Positions 1-8,862 of a stretch of DNA of 64,000 nucleotides are shown here, one piece after another. Position 1 is the first letter of the stretch; every line of letters starts with the position of its first letter. The position numbers and the translations under genes are program-made. Under the pieces are notes generated by a model. The model worked only from the letters and a program-made list of their open reading frames with translations. It had not been told where the DNA came from and did not search any database. Source of the DNA: SKLM01 sp964514285 (GTDB lineage Bacteria; Chloroflexota; Anaerolineae; B4-G1); contig CAZEQC010000012.1 of the NCBI GenBank assembly GCA_964514285.1, positions 4,559 to 68,558 on the forward strand, in the 5' to 3' direction.

Positions 1-26
1 TCGCTTTCGAGGAGCGAGTGGCCTGA

Positions 27-779
27 TCAGTACTCGACGCGCACACCCTTGATCCGGCCTAAGGCCCATTCGACCAGCAAGATCAGCAGGACAAAGGGGA
101 GATCGGCGACGATCGTGAAACCATACATGGCTGTCAGCCAACGAGTCGCCAGATTGAGAGGTGGGCCCAAACGCTCAAGGATCGCCGGCCCCAACCCCGC
201 GAACCAAGCCAGAGCCGCTGCGATAGCCATGAAGAGAAGGACGGGCGTCCAAGACGCCCGGTCCGACTGACTTGGCAGCATGGCGTTGCTGACGGCGAAA
301 ATGAGGTAAGCCCAGAGCCAGACGTCGGGGGCCTTGACCATCTGGATGAAGCGAGTGATCAGACCGGTCCAAGCCCCCTCAACAAACGCTCTCTGCACGC
401 CCCCAATGCCGAAGAACAAGTAGCCAATCAGCAGAATGACACCGCTTCCTGTCAGCAGGGGGGCCAGCCCAATCAGACTGGCTCGCACGGGGTCCGTTTC
501 CTCAACGGGCACAAACCCCAATTGGATGCGCTCGTTCTTCAGCTTGGGGCGAACCGAGACCCGTCCCACACGCACACCGAGGAGCTTAGCTACGAGGGCG
601 TGACTGATTTCGTGGAGGAGAATGCCCGGCATCAGAGGGAGGGCATAAAGCACCACTGCCATCTCCCGATCACCAGTGAGCAACAACATCGTCCCTTGGA
701 GATGGCGGTGAATCCAGCGCTCAACCAGAAGCAGGAGCGCCAAGGTCACCGCCAACTCGAACAAGGGAATCCAGCTCAT
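27..779 (-). CDS. M50-like membrane zinc metalloprotease
   Basis: A 250-residue, very hydrophobic protein with a zinc-protease HExxH motif (HEISH, residues 56-60) inside a predicted membrane segment. This is the arrangement of site-2-protease-like M50 proteins, which cleave substrates within or next to the membrane. About five or six hydrophobic segments are visible. The usual second M50 motif with the third zinc ligand (NxDPDG-like) is not obvious, so proteolytic activity is an inference. The ATG overlaps the tpiA stop (ATGA), so it is translationally coupled as the last gene of the glycolysis operon in this window. Its substrate is unknown. Confidence 0.72.
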   Translation of the reverse strand: MSWIPLFELAVTLALLLLVERWIHRHLQGTMLLLTGDREMAVVLYALPLMPGILLHEISHALVAKLLGVRVGRVSVRPKLKNERIQLGFVPVEETDPVRASLIGLAPLLTGSGVILLIGYLFFGIGGVQRAFVEGAWTGLITRFIQMVKAPDVWLWAYLIFAVSNAMLPSQSDRASWTPVLLFMAIAAALAWFAGLGPAILERLGPPLNLATRWLTAMYGFTIVADLPFVLLILLVEWALGRIKGVRVEY

Positions 780-1549
780 TGACCCTTCTGCGCTGCCGTG
801 CCTTTCTTCACAATCTCCGCGAAGTCACGGGCCTTCAAGCTAGCGCCACCCACCAGTGCGCCGTCGATCTCTGGCTGTGACAGGAACTCAGTAACATTAT
901 GTGGTTTGACGCTGCCCCCATACTGGACCCGAATAGTCTCAGCGACCTCTTCGTCATAGAGATCGGCCAACACACCGCGTACAGCGCGACCGATGATCTC
1001 ATTGGCGTCCTCGCCGTGGGCCGGCACCCCCGTCCCGATGGCCCAGATCGGTTCGTAGGCCATCGTGACTAGTCTGGCCTGCTCGGCCGTGACGCCTTTG
1101 AAGGCGGCTCGCACCTGCTTGCCGCAGAACGCCTCTGTCTCTCCGGCCTTGTTCTGCTCCAGGTTCTCCCCAACACACACAATGGGCTTCAGGCCGTGAG
1201 CCAGAGCCGCGTGCACCTTCTTGTTGATCCACGCGTCGGGCTCGTCGAAGAGGGTGCGACGCTCTGAGTGACCAAGGATGACGTAGTCACACAGCCCCTC
1301 CAGCATCACGGGACTCACCTCGCCCGTGAAGGCCCCTTCCTCTTCCCAGTGCATATTCTGTGCGCCAAGGCCGATAACCGAGTCTGCCAGGGCCTCGCGC
1401 ACAGCCTCCAGAGCCACGAAAGAGGGACAAACAGCCACATCGCACTCATCGAACGCTCTCAGCTCATCCCTGAGCGACTCGACCAGAGCGACAGCCTCTG
1501 CGGTGATCTTGTGCATCTTCCAATTGCCAGCGATAAACGGTCTACGCAT
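776..1549 (-). CDS. tpiA: Triosephosphate isomerase
   Basis: Interconverts dihydroxyacetone phosphate and glyceraldehyde 3-phosphate in the cytoplasm. The 257-residue protein has the family start FIAGNWKMHK with catalytic Lys11, the ILGHSERR segment with the catalytic His, and the AYEPIWAIGTG loop with the catalytic Glu. A longer frame begins 15 codons upstream. The chosen ATG at 1549 fits the family N-terminus and is preceded by GGAGG at good spacing, located inside the end of pgk. It begins one base after the pgk stop, so the two are coupled. The order gap-pgk-tpiA is the common bacterial lower-glycolysis operon. Confidence 0.97.
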   Translation of the reverse strand: MRRPFIAGNWKMHKITAEAVALVESLRDELRAFDECDVAVCPSFVALEAVREALADSVIGLGAQNMHWEEEGAFTGEVSPVMLEGLCDYVILGHSERRTLFDEPDAWINKKVHAALAHGLKPIVCVGENLEQNKAGETEAFCGKQVRAAFKGVTAEQARLVTMAYEPIWAIGTGVPAHGEDANEIIGRAVRGVLADLYDEEVAETIRVQYGGSVKPHNVTEFLSQPEIDGALVGGASLKARDFAEIVKKGTAAQKGQ

Positions 1550-1550
1550 G

Positions 1551-2756
1551 CTACGCCTCCGATCCCTCATCCAACACATCCAACGCCTCCACACCCGGAA
1601 GCGCCTTACCTTCCAAGAACTGAAGGCTGGCGCCCCCTCCGGTAGAGACGTGCGTCATTTGATCGACCAGACCCACTTGCTGCACCGCGGCTGCCGACTC
1701 ACCCCCGCCAATAATGGTCGTCGCGTCCAGCTCAGCAAGCAGTCGCGCGACATCGAAAGTCCCGGCGGCAAACGTCGGCATCTCAAACACACCCAGGGGG
1801 CCATTCCAGGAGACTGTCTTAGCGTCCCTGAGGGCCGATTCAAACGTCGAGACAGTCTTGGGTCCGATGTCCAGGATGCGCCACCCGGTGGGGACCTCGT
1901 CCGGAGCCACGACCTGCGTCTTAGCGTCGTTGTCGAATGCATCAGCGATGACGACATCGACTGGCAGCACCAGCTTCCCGGAGGCTTGGTCGAGAAGTGA
2001 CTCAGCCGTGTCCATCACATCATCCTCGACCAGGCTGTCCCCCACCTCGAAGCCCATCGCCTTGAAGAAGGTGTTCGCCATACCTCCTCCAATGAGCACT
2101 CGGTCGCATCTTCCCAGCAGACTCTCAATAACAGAGATCTTGCCGGAGACCTTGGCTCCACCCAGGATGGCGACGAAAGGATGCTCCGGGTCCTCCGCGG
2201 CCTTCCCGAGAAGCCGCAGTTCCTTCTCCACCAGCAGCCCGGCGACTGCTGCCCCGCCTTTCGCGCGCATCGCCTGGGCCACGCCCTCTGTCGAAGCATG
2301 GGCACGATGGGCCGTTCCAAAAGCGTCGTTGACATACACGTCCGCCAAAGCCGCAAGGCTGGCGGCGAAATTCGAATCGTTGGCTTTCTCCTCAGCGTGG
2401 AATCGAGTGTTCTCCAGCAGGATCACGTCGCCGGGTTCCATCGCCTGGACGGCCTCTTCAACCGAGGTGCCGACGCAGTCATCCATCTTCTTCACCGGCT
2501 GATCCAGCAACGACGACAACCGTTCGGCCACCGGGTCCATCGTCAGATCCTCGACGACCTTCCCCTTAGGGCGACCCAGGTGGGACATCAGGATGACAGC
2601 AGCCCCGTTGTCGAGCAGATGTCGAATCGTGGGCAGGGCGGCCTCAATGCGCGTGTCATCGGCCACCGCGCCTTCCTTGAGCGGTACGTTGAAGTCGACG
2701 CGCACTAAGACGTGTTTCTCCTGCACATCGATGTCATGAATCGTCTTTTTGTTCAT
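1551..2756 (-). CDS. pgk: Phosphoglycerate kinase
   Basis: Transfers the acyl phosphate of 1,3-bisphosphoglycerate to ADP. The 401-residue protein has the N-terminal VRVDFNVPL signature, the SHLGRPKG substrate loop, LLENTRFHAEE, the hinge and nucleotide-domain segment ILGGAKVSGK, and the C-terminal GGG(E/D)S-type segment TIIGGGESA. The frame can be opened upstream, but the ATG at 2756 is preceded by a near-perfect AAGGAGG and gives the expected N-terminus. It sits between gap and tpiA. A strong hairpin lies in the 274-base gap after gap. Confidence 0.97.
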   Translation of the reverse strand: MNKKTIHDIDVQEKHVLVRVDFNVPLKEGAVADDTRIEAALPTIRHLLDNGAAVILMSHLGRPKGKVVEDLTMDPVAERLSSLLDQPVKKMDDCVGTSVEEAVQAMEPGDVILLENTRFHAEEKANDSNFAASLAALADVYVNDAFGTAHRAHASTEGVAQAMRAKGGAAVAGLLVEKELRLLGKAAEDPEHPFVAILGGAKVSGKISVIESLLGRCDRVLIGGGMANTFFKAMGFEVGDSLVEDDVMDTAESLLDQASGKLVLPVDVVIADAFDNDAKTQVVAPDEVPTGWRILDIGPKTVSTFESALRDAKTVSWNGPLGVFEMPTFAAGTFDVARLLAELDATTIIGGGESAAAVQQVGLVDQMTHVSTGGGASLQFLEGKALPGVEALDVLDEGSEA

Positions 2757-2782
2757 CGCACCTCCTTGTGAGTCCAACACTT

Positions 2783-2819
2783 GAGTAAGTGAGGCGCCCT
2801 TTAGCAACCTCACTTACTC
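2783..2819 (-). other. Intercistronic hairpin between gap and pgk
   Basis: Two perfect complementary 12-base arms (2783-2794 and 2808-2819) flank a 13-base loop. There is no T-run on either strand, so a simple intrinsic terminator is unlikely. It lies in the gap-pgk spacer about 27 bases before the pgk ribosome-binding region. A plausible role is stabilising or processing the upstream gap mRNA relative to pgk, but this is inference. Confidence 0.6.
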
Positions 2820-3030
2820 CGTTAGGCTTCTTCAATGGCAACCATCCACATCTCATTCCTAGCGGATGTCTAAGCGAAGCTTCATCCACGATGTCGGACA
2901 GCAGCGCCCATAACCACTTCACGGTCAAGCACTGCACGACCAGACGCCCTGGCCTAGTCCGCCTGGCGTTTGAGGCGATAGGACGGACGGTTGCCCAGAT
3001 GTCGTTGAAGGCACTGCCTCCTATGATCCG

Positions 3031-4032
3031 CTACAAGGTCTTGGCGACTCGCAGACCCTCTCGGATCATCTGGCTGGTGAAGCCCCACTCATTGTCGTAC
3101 CAGCTCATGATCTTGACCAACGTCCCGTTGACCACCTGGGTCATACCCACGTCAACGATCGATGCGTGTGAGTCCCCCACTACGTCCGACGAGACAATCG
3201 GGTCCTCGGCGACGCCCAGGATGCCCTTATACTTGTCACTAGCGGCCTCCTCGCGGAAAATGTCGTTGACTTCCTCAACCGACGTCTCCCGCTCGGTGAC
3301 GAAGATGATGTCGGAGATGGACCCCACCGGTATGGGCGCCCGAACCGCAACGCCGTCAAAACGGCCCTGGAGCTCGGGAAGGACCTTGGTGGTGGCGATA
3401 GCAGCGCCGGTGGTGGTGGGAACGAAATTGGCTGCCGCAGCCCGCCCCCTCCGGATCTTCTTGCTGGGCCCGTCGACGATGGCCTGTGTGGAGGTATAGG
3501 CGTGAATGGTCGTCATGATAGCGTTCTCCACCCCGATGCGTCGCTTCATCACTTCCACCACAGGCGTGATGCAATTCGTCGTGCAGCTAGCGCAGGATAG
3601 ATAGCGGACGGATTCATCCTCGGGGACGTTCACGCCGTGGACAATGGTCGGCACACCCTCACTCTTGGCTGGAGCCGAGAGAATGACGAACTTAGCACCC
3701 GCCTCAAGGTGTTTCTCCAGGTCCTCCTTCTTTCGGAAGATCCCGGTGCACTCAAAGACGATGTCTACCTCGCGCTCCTCCCATGGCAGTTGAGTGGGAT
3801 CTCTTTCCGCGAAGAACTCGTACGCCTCACCATCCACGATGAGGGCACTCTCCCCTACCTCGACGTCCCGATCATACCGCCCGTAAGCGGTGTCGTACTT
3901 GAGGAGATACGCCAGGTTGTCCAGCGGCATGATATCATTGACGCCCACCAGATCCAACTCAGGGGTGTCGAGGATGATCTTGAACGCCGCTCGTCCGATT
4001 CTTCCGAATCCGTTGATTGCTACTTTCGTCAT
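3031..4032 (-). CDS. gap: Glyceraldehyde-3-phosphate dehydrogenase (type I)
   Basis: Oxidises glyceraldehyde 3-phosphate to 1,3-bisphosphoglycerate with NAD(P). The 333 residues begin VAINGFGRIGR (Rossmann nucleotide loop), and the catalytic Cys is in SCASCTTNC. The IHAYT segment and the C-terminal SWYDNEWG also match the family, and length is standard. AAAGGAG lies just before the ATG. It follows the YvcK-like gene by 79 bases and precedes pgk by 274 bases in the same orientation, so it is probably transcribed from the promoter upstream of the YvcK-like gene. Confidence 0.97.
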   Translation of the reverse strand: MTKVAINGFGRIGRAAFKIILDTPELDLVGVNDIMPLDNLAYLLKYDTAYGRYDRDVEVGESALIVDGEAYEFFAERDPTQLPWEEREVDIVFECTGIFRKKEDLEKHLEAGAKFVILSAPAKSEGVPTIVHGVNVPEDESVRYLSCASCTTNCITPVVEVMKRRIGVENAIMTTIHAYTSTQAIVDGPSKKIRRGRAAAANFVPTTTGAAIATTKVLPELQGRFDGVAVRAPIPVGSISDIIFVTERETSVEEVNDIFREEAASDKYKGILGVAEDPIVSSDVVGDSHASIVDVGMTQVVNGTLVKIMSWYDNEWGFTSQMIREGLRVAKTL

Positions 4033-4111
4033 TGTTCCTTTTCTCCTTTACTTATTATTGTGCTATCGGTCAAACTGCCGCAATGGGCAGTGAACGCCGA
4101 TCCATCGATGG

Positions 4112-5497
4112 TCACAAGATCTTATTGACTTGGCGTTTTGACGGCGCTTGCCGTTCCAAGTGACTCATCAGCGCTTCCGCCAGCTTACGGCTGTCGTGCC
4201 GCCAGGGGTGCGCCTTGTCGACCAGATCCGCCGTGATCAAGCGATAGTCAGCATCAGACGGGACCTCGGGCTTGACCATTTCGACACAGGCCGGGCCATC
4301 AGAACAATCAACCGCACCCTCATTGGCCAACACGACCGAGAAAAGCCCCCGACCCACGTGGCACTCCAGCGCCGCAACGTGATCCCCAGCGGTGTAGCCC
4401 TCCGTCTCACCCTGCTGAGCAGCGACGTTGCAGACGTAGACTTTGCACGCCGAACTGACCTCTATAGCGTCGGCTATCGCTGGCACGAGGAGATTGGGCA
4501 GGACGCTGGTATACAAACTACCAGGACCAGCCACGATCATGTCGGCGTGCAGCAATGCGTGAACCGCACCCGGATAGGCTGGAGCATTCCCGGGATCGAG
4601 ATAGACACGCTGAATGGCACCCTCAGCCTGGGGAATGCGAGACTCACCGCTCACCCGATTGAGTCTGCCGTTGCCCGAGCGCTGGGCTTGAGCGGAGGGC
4701 ACAGCTTGTTCGGCTTGCATAAGATCAGCCGTAAGCGTCACGTTCTGCAAGGTGCTGGGGAGCACTTGTCCCTGCACCGCCAGAACACGTCCCGACTCAA
4801 GGATGGCCCGCTCGAAGCTTCCGGTCACCTCCGCCATCGCTGTGATGAAGAGATTGCCAAAACTGTGTCCATTGAGCCCACTGCCCCCCCCAAAACGATA
4901 CTGGAACAGGTGCGTGGTCAGCGCCTCATCGTCGGCAAGCGCAGCAATACAATTACGAAAATCGCCCGGCGGCAACACGTCCAGCTCGCGCCGAAGTCGT
5001 CCTGAGCTGCCGCCATCGTCGGCCACGGTCACGATAGCAGTGATGTTCGACGTGTAGTCCTTGAGACCACGCAAGAGCGTAGAGAGACCGTGCCCTCCGC
5101 CAATAGCAACGACCTTTGGGCCACGTTCCCGCCGCCGATAGCGCTGGACAGCTCTCGCTAACGCCTCCGGGCTCGTATCCACAAAGGGTTTCAGCAGCGA
5201 GCGATTAAGCCCCATGAGGCCGACGACGGTGCCGCTGAGACCGAGCAAGACAAAGAGCCCAGCGCGCACGCCACGCGGAATGAACTGTAACGTCAGGTAG
5301 TAGAAGATGCTGGGAAGAGGATAGAGCTCACGCAGGAGAAAGCCAAAACCGAGGCTCAAGATGGCAACGCCACCGATCAGAACCACCAGCCAGCGCTTAA
5401 CGCCCATCCCGAGGGGCAGCCACTGGACCGCCAAACGGAGATATCTGCGCAGTTTCAGGACCACCCTCCCCCCATCGCTCACCGGACTATCTCTCAT
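4112..5497 (-). CDS. yvcK: YvcK/CofD-like gluconeogenesis factor with N-terminal membrane segments
   Basis: The C-terminal part is a YvcK-type UDP-sugar-binding protein: VVAIGGGHGLSTLLRGL, VADDGGSSGRLR, PGDFRNCIAAL, and a later AGPGSLYTSVLPNLLV segment. In Firmicutes YvcK is needed for growth on gluconeogenic carbon and for cell-wall homeostasis. Here about 120 N-terminal residues add two to three hydrophobic segments, so this copy should be membrane-anchored. The frame is open to 5569, but a strong promoter (5523-5551) lies inside that extension, so the start must be downstream. The ATG at 5497 (461 aa) is the first suitable one, with only a weak GAG ahead of it. Its place at the head of gap-pgk-tpiA matches a role in central carbon metabolism. 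Confidence 0.85.
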   Translation of the reverse strand: MRDSPVSDGGRVVLKLRRYLRLAVQWLPLGMGVKRWLVVLIGGVAILSLGFGFLLRELYPLPSIFYYLTLQFIPRGVRAGLFVLLGLSGTVVGLMGLNRSLLKPFVDTSPEALARAVQRYRRRERGPKVVAIGGGHGLSTLLRGLKDYTSNITAIVTVADDGGSSGRLRRELDVLPPGDFRNCIAALADDEALTTHLFQYRFGGGSGLNGHSFGNLFITAMAEVTGSFERAILESGRVLAVQGQVLPSTLQNVTLTADLMQAEQAVPSAQAQRSGNGRLNRVSGESRIPQAEGAIQRVYLDPGNAPAYPGAVHALLHADMIVAGPGSLYTSVLPNLLVPAIADAIEVSSACKVYVCNVAAQQGETEGYTAGDHVAALECHVGRGLFSVVLANEGAVDCSDGPACVEMVKPEVPSDADYRLITADLVDKAHPWRHDSRKLAEALMSHLERQAPSKRQVNKIL

Positions 5498-5522
5498 CTC
5501 AGCTATTGACTTATCACTTCTC

Positions 5523-5551
5523 ATTATAGCTGATTGCCCCCTCCACGTCAA
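5523..5551 (-). promoter_or_regulatory. Sigma70-type promoter for yvcK-gap-pgk-tpiA
   Basis: On the minus strand, TTGACG is followed by exactly 17 bases and a perfect TATAAT. Transcription should begin near 5516, about 20 bases before the proposed yvcK ATG. No other comparable promoter was found before gap, so this probably drives the whole glycolysis operon. Confidence 0.8.
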
Positions 5552-5795
5552 TGATTCCCTATCGCTCACAAGTAACTATGAGACCAGGAGACCATTGCAC
5601 AATTAAGACCTGCTTGACCGCTCTTCGGAACCAGGAGACCGGTGCGACGCACCATCAGCACCGAGGAGGAGGCAGTCCGGTACCCCTTGCTCGTGGGATT
5701 AGTCGGCCGCACGCCGCAGGAGCGTCTTTCCCCATTCTCTTGACGGTCCAACATATCCTGAGCGAGCTCCTCCACAATCCGCTCCCCGGGTCTCC
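5552..5795. other. Spacer behind the permease remnant; no gene recognised
   Basis: About 240 bases between the yvcK promoter and the end of the open permease fragment. A short minus-strand frame here appears to be the frameshifted tail of the permease remnant. No promoter for a rightward gene, RNA gene or clear hairpin was seen. Confidence 0.45.
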
Positions 5796-6050
5796 TCAGC
5801 TCTTGGACGACCAACCTGTCGCAATCAAGCCAAACCCGACGTAGAGGGCCTTATGCGCCGTGAAAATCTCCACAACGGCGATCCCCACACATCCGAGAAT
5901 CGACAGTACAGGATACCACGGCTTGCGAAAAGGGCGCTTCTGGTCGAGGAACTTGCGACGCAACAGGATCAAAGAGACGTTCGTGAAGAAGACCACGAAC
6001 ATATAGCCGAAGTTGGAAACGTAGCCTAAGAACACCTCATCCCCAGTCAT
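5566..6050 (-). pseudogene. Remnant of an APC-superfamily amino-acid permease (C-terminal end)
   Basis: The first 84 codons encode a typical APC permease tail: a membrane segment (GYVSNFGYMFVVFF), then TNVSLILLRRK and RPFRKPWYPVLSILG, then another membrane segment. About 350 N-terminal residues of a normal permease are missing upstream. The fragment ends at an early stop, but the overlapping frame continues with a charged tail (LVVQELRRPGERIVEEL), so a frameshift probably separates the two. No ribosome-binding site or promoter is evident. It is best read as a decaying relic of a deletion. Confidence 0.7.
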
Positions 6051-6183
6051 TCCTGCTGACCGGCACCCAGCCCGTCTTGCCGATCGCAGATCAACGCCAT
6101 AGAAGATTATACCGTGGGCAGTTCAAAATGTGTAGGCAATCGGACGATACACACCTCCGGGGGCCAGATGTTTCACATACCCT

Positions 6184-6966
6184 TTACGCCCGATCGCCCA
6201 GCGGGCCGAGGGCCTGGCGTATACGTTGAGCCATCAAGCTACACGCGGGGGCCTCTCGCACCGTCTGCGTCCTGGGGCGCGGCAGTTCGATAGGAACCTC
6301 AGCGATGATGGAAGCGGGACGCGGCCCCAGCACCAGGACGCGATCGGCCAGATAGACAGCTTCAGACACAGAGTGTGTCACCATCACCACAGTCTTCCGT
6401 CGGGCCTGCCAGATGCGCAGTAGTTCCCGTCCCATCCGCTCCCGAGTAAGCGCATCCAAGGCGCCGAAAGGCTCATCCAGCAACAGGAGCTGAGGATCGT
6501 GGATCAGCGCCCGGGCCAGCGCTACCCGCTGCGCCATGCCGCCGGAGAGCTGCGCCGGATGAGCATCCTCGAAGCCCCGCAGCCCGACCAACTCCAGCAA
6601 GGACTCCGCTTTCTCCTCAGCCTGTTGCTTGCCGAACCCATCTAGTTCCAACGGTAGCGTTACGTTGGACCGCACTGTGCGCCAAGCCATCAGCGTCGGA
6701 TCCTGGAAGAGAAAGCCGACGCGGCGGCTGGGACGATCAACCTCCTTGCCAGCCAGGCGAATCATTCCAGCCGACGGCTGTTCCAGACCCGCGATCAACT
6801 TGAGCAGGGTCGTCTTCCCGCAACCAGAGGCTCCCACCAGACACAGGAACTCTCGCTCTTGGACCTGAAACGAGATCTGATCCAGCACCGGCAGATAGCC
6901 ATCCGGGCGCTGGTACGACTTGTCGATGTTATGAACCAGCAAGAAGGGTTCGCGTCTAGAAGACAT
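6184..6966 (-). CDS. ABC transporter ATPase, probable riboflavin importer
   Basis: A 260-residue ATP-binding subunit of the TauB/SsuB/ThiZ class: Walker A GASGCGKTT (45-53), Q-loop FLFQDP, signature LSGGMAQR (140-147), Walker B LLLLDEP (160-166), and the switch His in VTHS. It starts 3 bases after the stop of the binding-protein gene with no good ribosome-binding site, which suggests reinitiation. It is the last gene of an FMN-riboswitch operon, so energising riboflavin uptake is the inferred role. Sequence alone would give nitrate/sulfonate/taurine or HMP transport. Confidence 0.85.
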   Translation of the reverse strand: MSSRREPFLLVHNIDKSYQRPDGYLPVLDQISFQVQEREFLCLVGASGCGKTTLLKLIAGLEQPSAGMIRLAGKEVDRPSRRVGFLFQDPTLMAWRTVRSNVTLPLELDGFGKQQAEEKAESLLELVGLRGFEDAHPAQLSGGMAQRVALARALIHDPQLLLLDEPFGALDALTRERMGRELLRIWQARRKTVVMVTHSVSEAVYLADRVLVLGPRPASIIAEVPIELPRPRTQTVREAPACSLMAQRIRQALGPLGDRA

Positions 6967-6969
6967 AGA

Positions 6970-7971
6970 TCACGGCAGGAACGCGTCTGTGAAAGCCTTT
7001 TCAGCATCGACGTCGCTTTCCAGCAAGTCAGCGCCCTCCATCACCTCCAGGGTGTTCTCCCAAGCCTCCAGGGTCGATCTACCCAGCGGCTCGCCACGCC
7101 AGTAGTCCAGGGAGGCCTCCAGGACCGCCCGCTGTATCTCCTCGTTCTCCTCAAGCCCGTCCACGTAGTCCTTGCAGATCTCGAAGGCGGCATCCGGATC
7201 GTTCAACGTCTCCTCCAGCCCCCGCAGGAAGGCACGGGCGAACGCACGTGCTAACTCGGGCCTGTTCGCCAGCACCTCCTCGCTGGCGATGACCCCGTTG
7301 GACACCAGCGGTGCGTAATCGGCGACAGGGATCAAATGAGTCTTGTAGCCCCTCTGCTCCAGCTGGACCGGTTCGTTGTTGGCATAGACGACGGCGGCCT
7401 CAACCCGTCCCACCGTCAGATTCTCCAGCGCGGCATACCCGATAACCTCCAAATCGACGCGATCCTCTTCCAGATCCGTCGCGGAGACGAGCGCCTTCCA
7501 GCCGATGTAGCTGGCTGCTCCGAAGGTCTCGGGGATCCCCACCTTTCGGCCCGCCAGGTCACCCGGTTCCTGGATGCCGCTCTCCTGCAATGCCACAACA
7601 GCCACCGGGAATCTCCGCCACCAGTTGATAAACGTGACAACCGGCATACCCTGCGCTCGAGCCTTGAGCACTTGGTCGCCGCTGGCGATGGCAAAGGGCG
7701 TCCAACCCGCAGCCACCAACTGAACCCCCTTGGTGTCGTAATCACCGTAGTCGAACGCCAGCTCAATCCCTTCCTCTGCGAAGTATCCCCGTTCGACCGC
7801 CACGTACCAAGGAGCAAACTGCACGTTGGCCACGAACCCCATTGGCAGCCGGACACGTGTCGGTTCTGTGGTGGGGGTTGGGCTCTCCGCTGCCCCCATC
7901 GGTGCAATGGCTCCACAGCCCGCCAAACCGACCATGGCCACCACCATGATCAAGCCAGTGTATTTCGTCAT
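6970..7971 (-). CDS. ribY: NMT1/THI5-like substrate-binding lipoprotein, probable riboflavin receptor
   Basis: A 333-residue secreted lipoprotein with lipobox LAGC (Cys19) and a short Thr/Pro linker. The type II binding-protein fold of the NMT1/THI5 family follows (LPMGFVANVQFAPWYVAVERGYF, the GIELAFDYGDYD region, GRKVGIPETFGAASYIGWKAL). Family members bind thiamine precursors, nitrate, sulfonates or, in RibY, riboflavin. GAGGAGG precedes the ATG. The operon begins with an FMN riboswitch, so riboflavin is the best substrate guess. The symbol follows the RibXY systems described in Chloroflexi and other bacteria. Confidence 0.8.
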   Translation of the reverse strand: MTKYTGLIMVVAMVGLAGCGAIAPMGAAESPTPTTEPTRVRLPMGFVANVQFAPWYVAVERGYFAEEGIELAFDYGDYDTKGVQLVAAGWTPFAIASGDQVLKARAQGMPVVTFINWWRRFPVAVVALQESGIQEPGDLAGRKVGIPETFGAASYIGWKALVSATDLEEDRVDLEVIGYAALENLTVGRVEAAVVYANNEPVQLEQRGYKTHLIPVADYAPLVSNGVIASEEVLANRPELARAFARAFLRGLEETLNDPDAAFEICKDYVDGLEENEEIQRAVLEASLDYWRGEPLGRSTLEAWENTLEVMEGADLLESDVDAEKAFTDAFLP

Positions 7972-8073
7972 TGTCTCTACCTCCTCATATCAGGCCATCA
8001 GAGAGATGGTCACGGTTGTATCCTATGAAGATGTCGCACGGGAGCGCATCAGATATCCAGATGGGATGCGACT

Positions 8074-8841
8074 TCACGCATCCGTCTCCCGCCATCGGAG
8101 CAGCGTGCGCTCGGCAAAAGCCACAATGCCGTAAAGGACCTGCGCCACAATAACCAGTGTGCCGATGCCCACGAACACCTGTGGCGTGTCGTAGACCTGC
8201 TGGCCCTGCTTGAGCAGATAGCCCAATCCCTGGTCGGCAGCGACGAACTCCCCGACGATGGCCCCAATCACGGCCAGCGTAGCCCCTACCTTAAGCCCTC
8301 CCAGTAGCGTGGGCAACGCCGCCGGCACCTCCAGCATCCATATCATCTGCCATCGACTCGCTTCCAGCGTGCGCATCAGATCCCGCAGATCCTCCCCTAC
8401 CCCTCGCACACCCACCACGGTGTTGACCAGAATCGGGAAGAAGACGATCAAAGCACAGACCAAGACCTTGGAGAGAATCCCAGTTCCAAACCAGATCACC
8501 AGCAAAGGAGCGATGGCCACGGTGGGTACCGACTGGGAGGCGACGATGAACGGCGCCAGGACCCGTTCCGCCAGGGGCGAGTGAGCCAGCAAGTACCCCA
8601 GAAACGTCGCCACGACAGCACCCAAGCTCAGCCCAATCAGCACCTCGGTCAAGGTCACCTTCATATGCAGCCAGAGCGTACCGCTGACCAGGAGGCGTCC
8701 CCAGCGAGATGCGACCGCGACCGGGGAGGGGAGGATAAAGGTTGGGTAGCCACCCAGCCATACGATCGCCTGCCAGAGCAACAAGAAAACGGCGAAGCTT
8801 AGCAAACCCAGTCCAATTCGAGAGACACGTCTTCTATCCAT
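8074..8841 (-). CDS. ribX: ABC transporter permease, probable riboflavin importer
   Basis: A 255-residue BPD_transp_1-type inner-membrane permease with about six hydrophobic segments. The cytoplasmic coupling loop carries the EAA-like motif around EVPAALPTLLGGLKVG. It resembles SsuC/TauC/ThiX permeases. It is the first gene after the FMN riboswitch and terminator. GGAG lies about 8 bases before the ATG, and a second hairpin sits about 22 bases upstream of the start. With the binding protein and ATPase that follow, it makes a complete importer. Confidence 0.85.
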   Translation of the reverse strand: MDRRRVSRIGLGLLSFAVFLLLWQAIVWLGGYPTFILPSPVAVASRWGRLLVSGTLWLHMKVTLTEVLIGLSLGAVVATFLGYLLAHSPLAERVLAPFIVASQSVPTVAIAPLLVIWFGTGILSKVLVCALIVFFPILVNTVVGVRGVGEDLRDLMRTLEASRWQMIWMLEVPAALPTLLGGLKVGATLAVIGAIVGEFVAADQGLGYLLKQGQQVYDTPQVFVGIGTLVIVAQVLYGIVAFAERTLLRWRETDA

Positions 8842-8862
8842 ATGTTGCGCTCCAAACAGAAG

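Noticed and set aside
1..26. End of a plus-strand gene entering the window
   Set aside because: One frame gives eight codons before a stop, too short to support a call.
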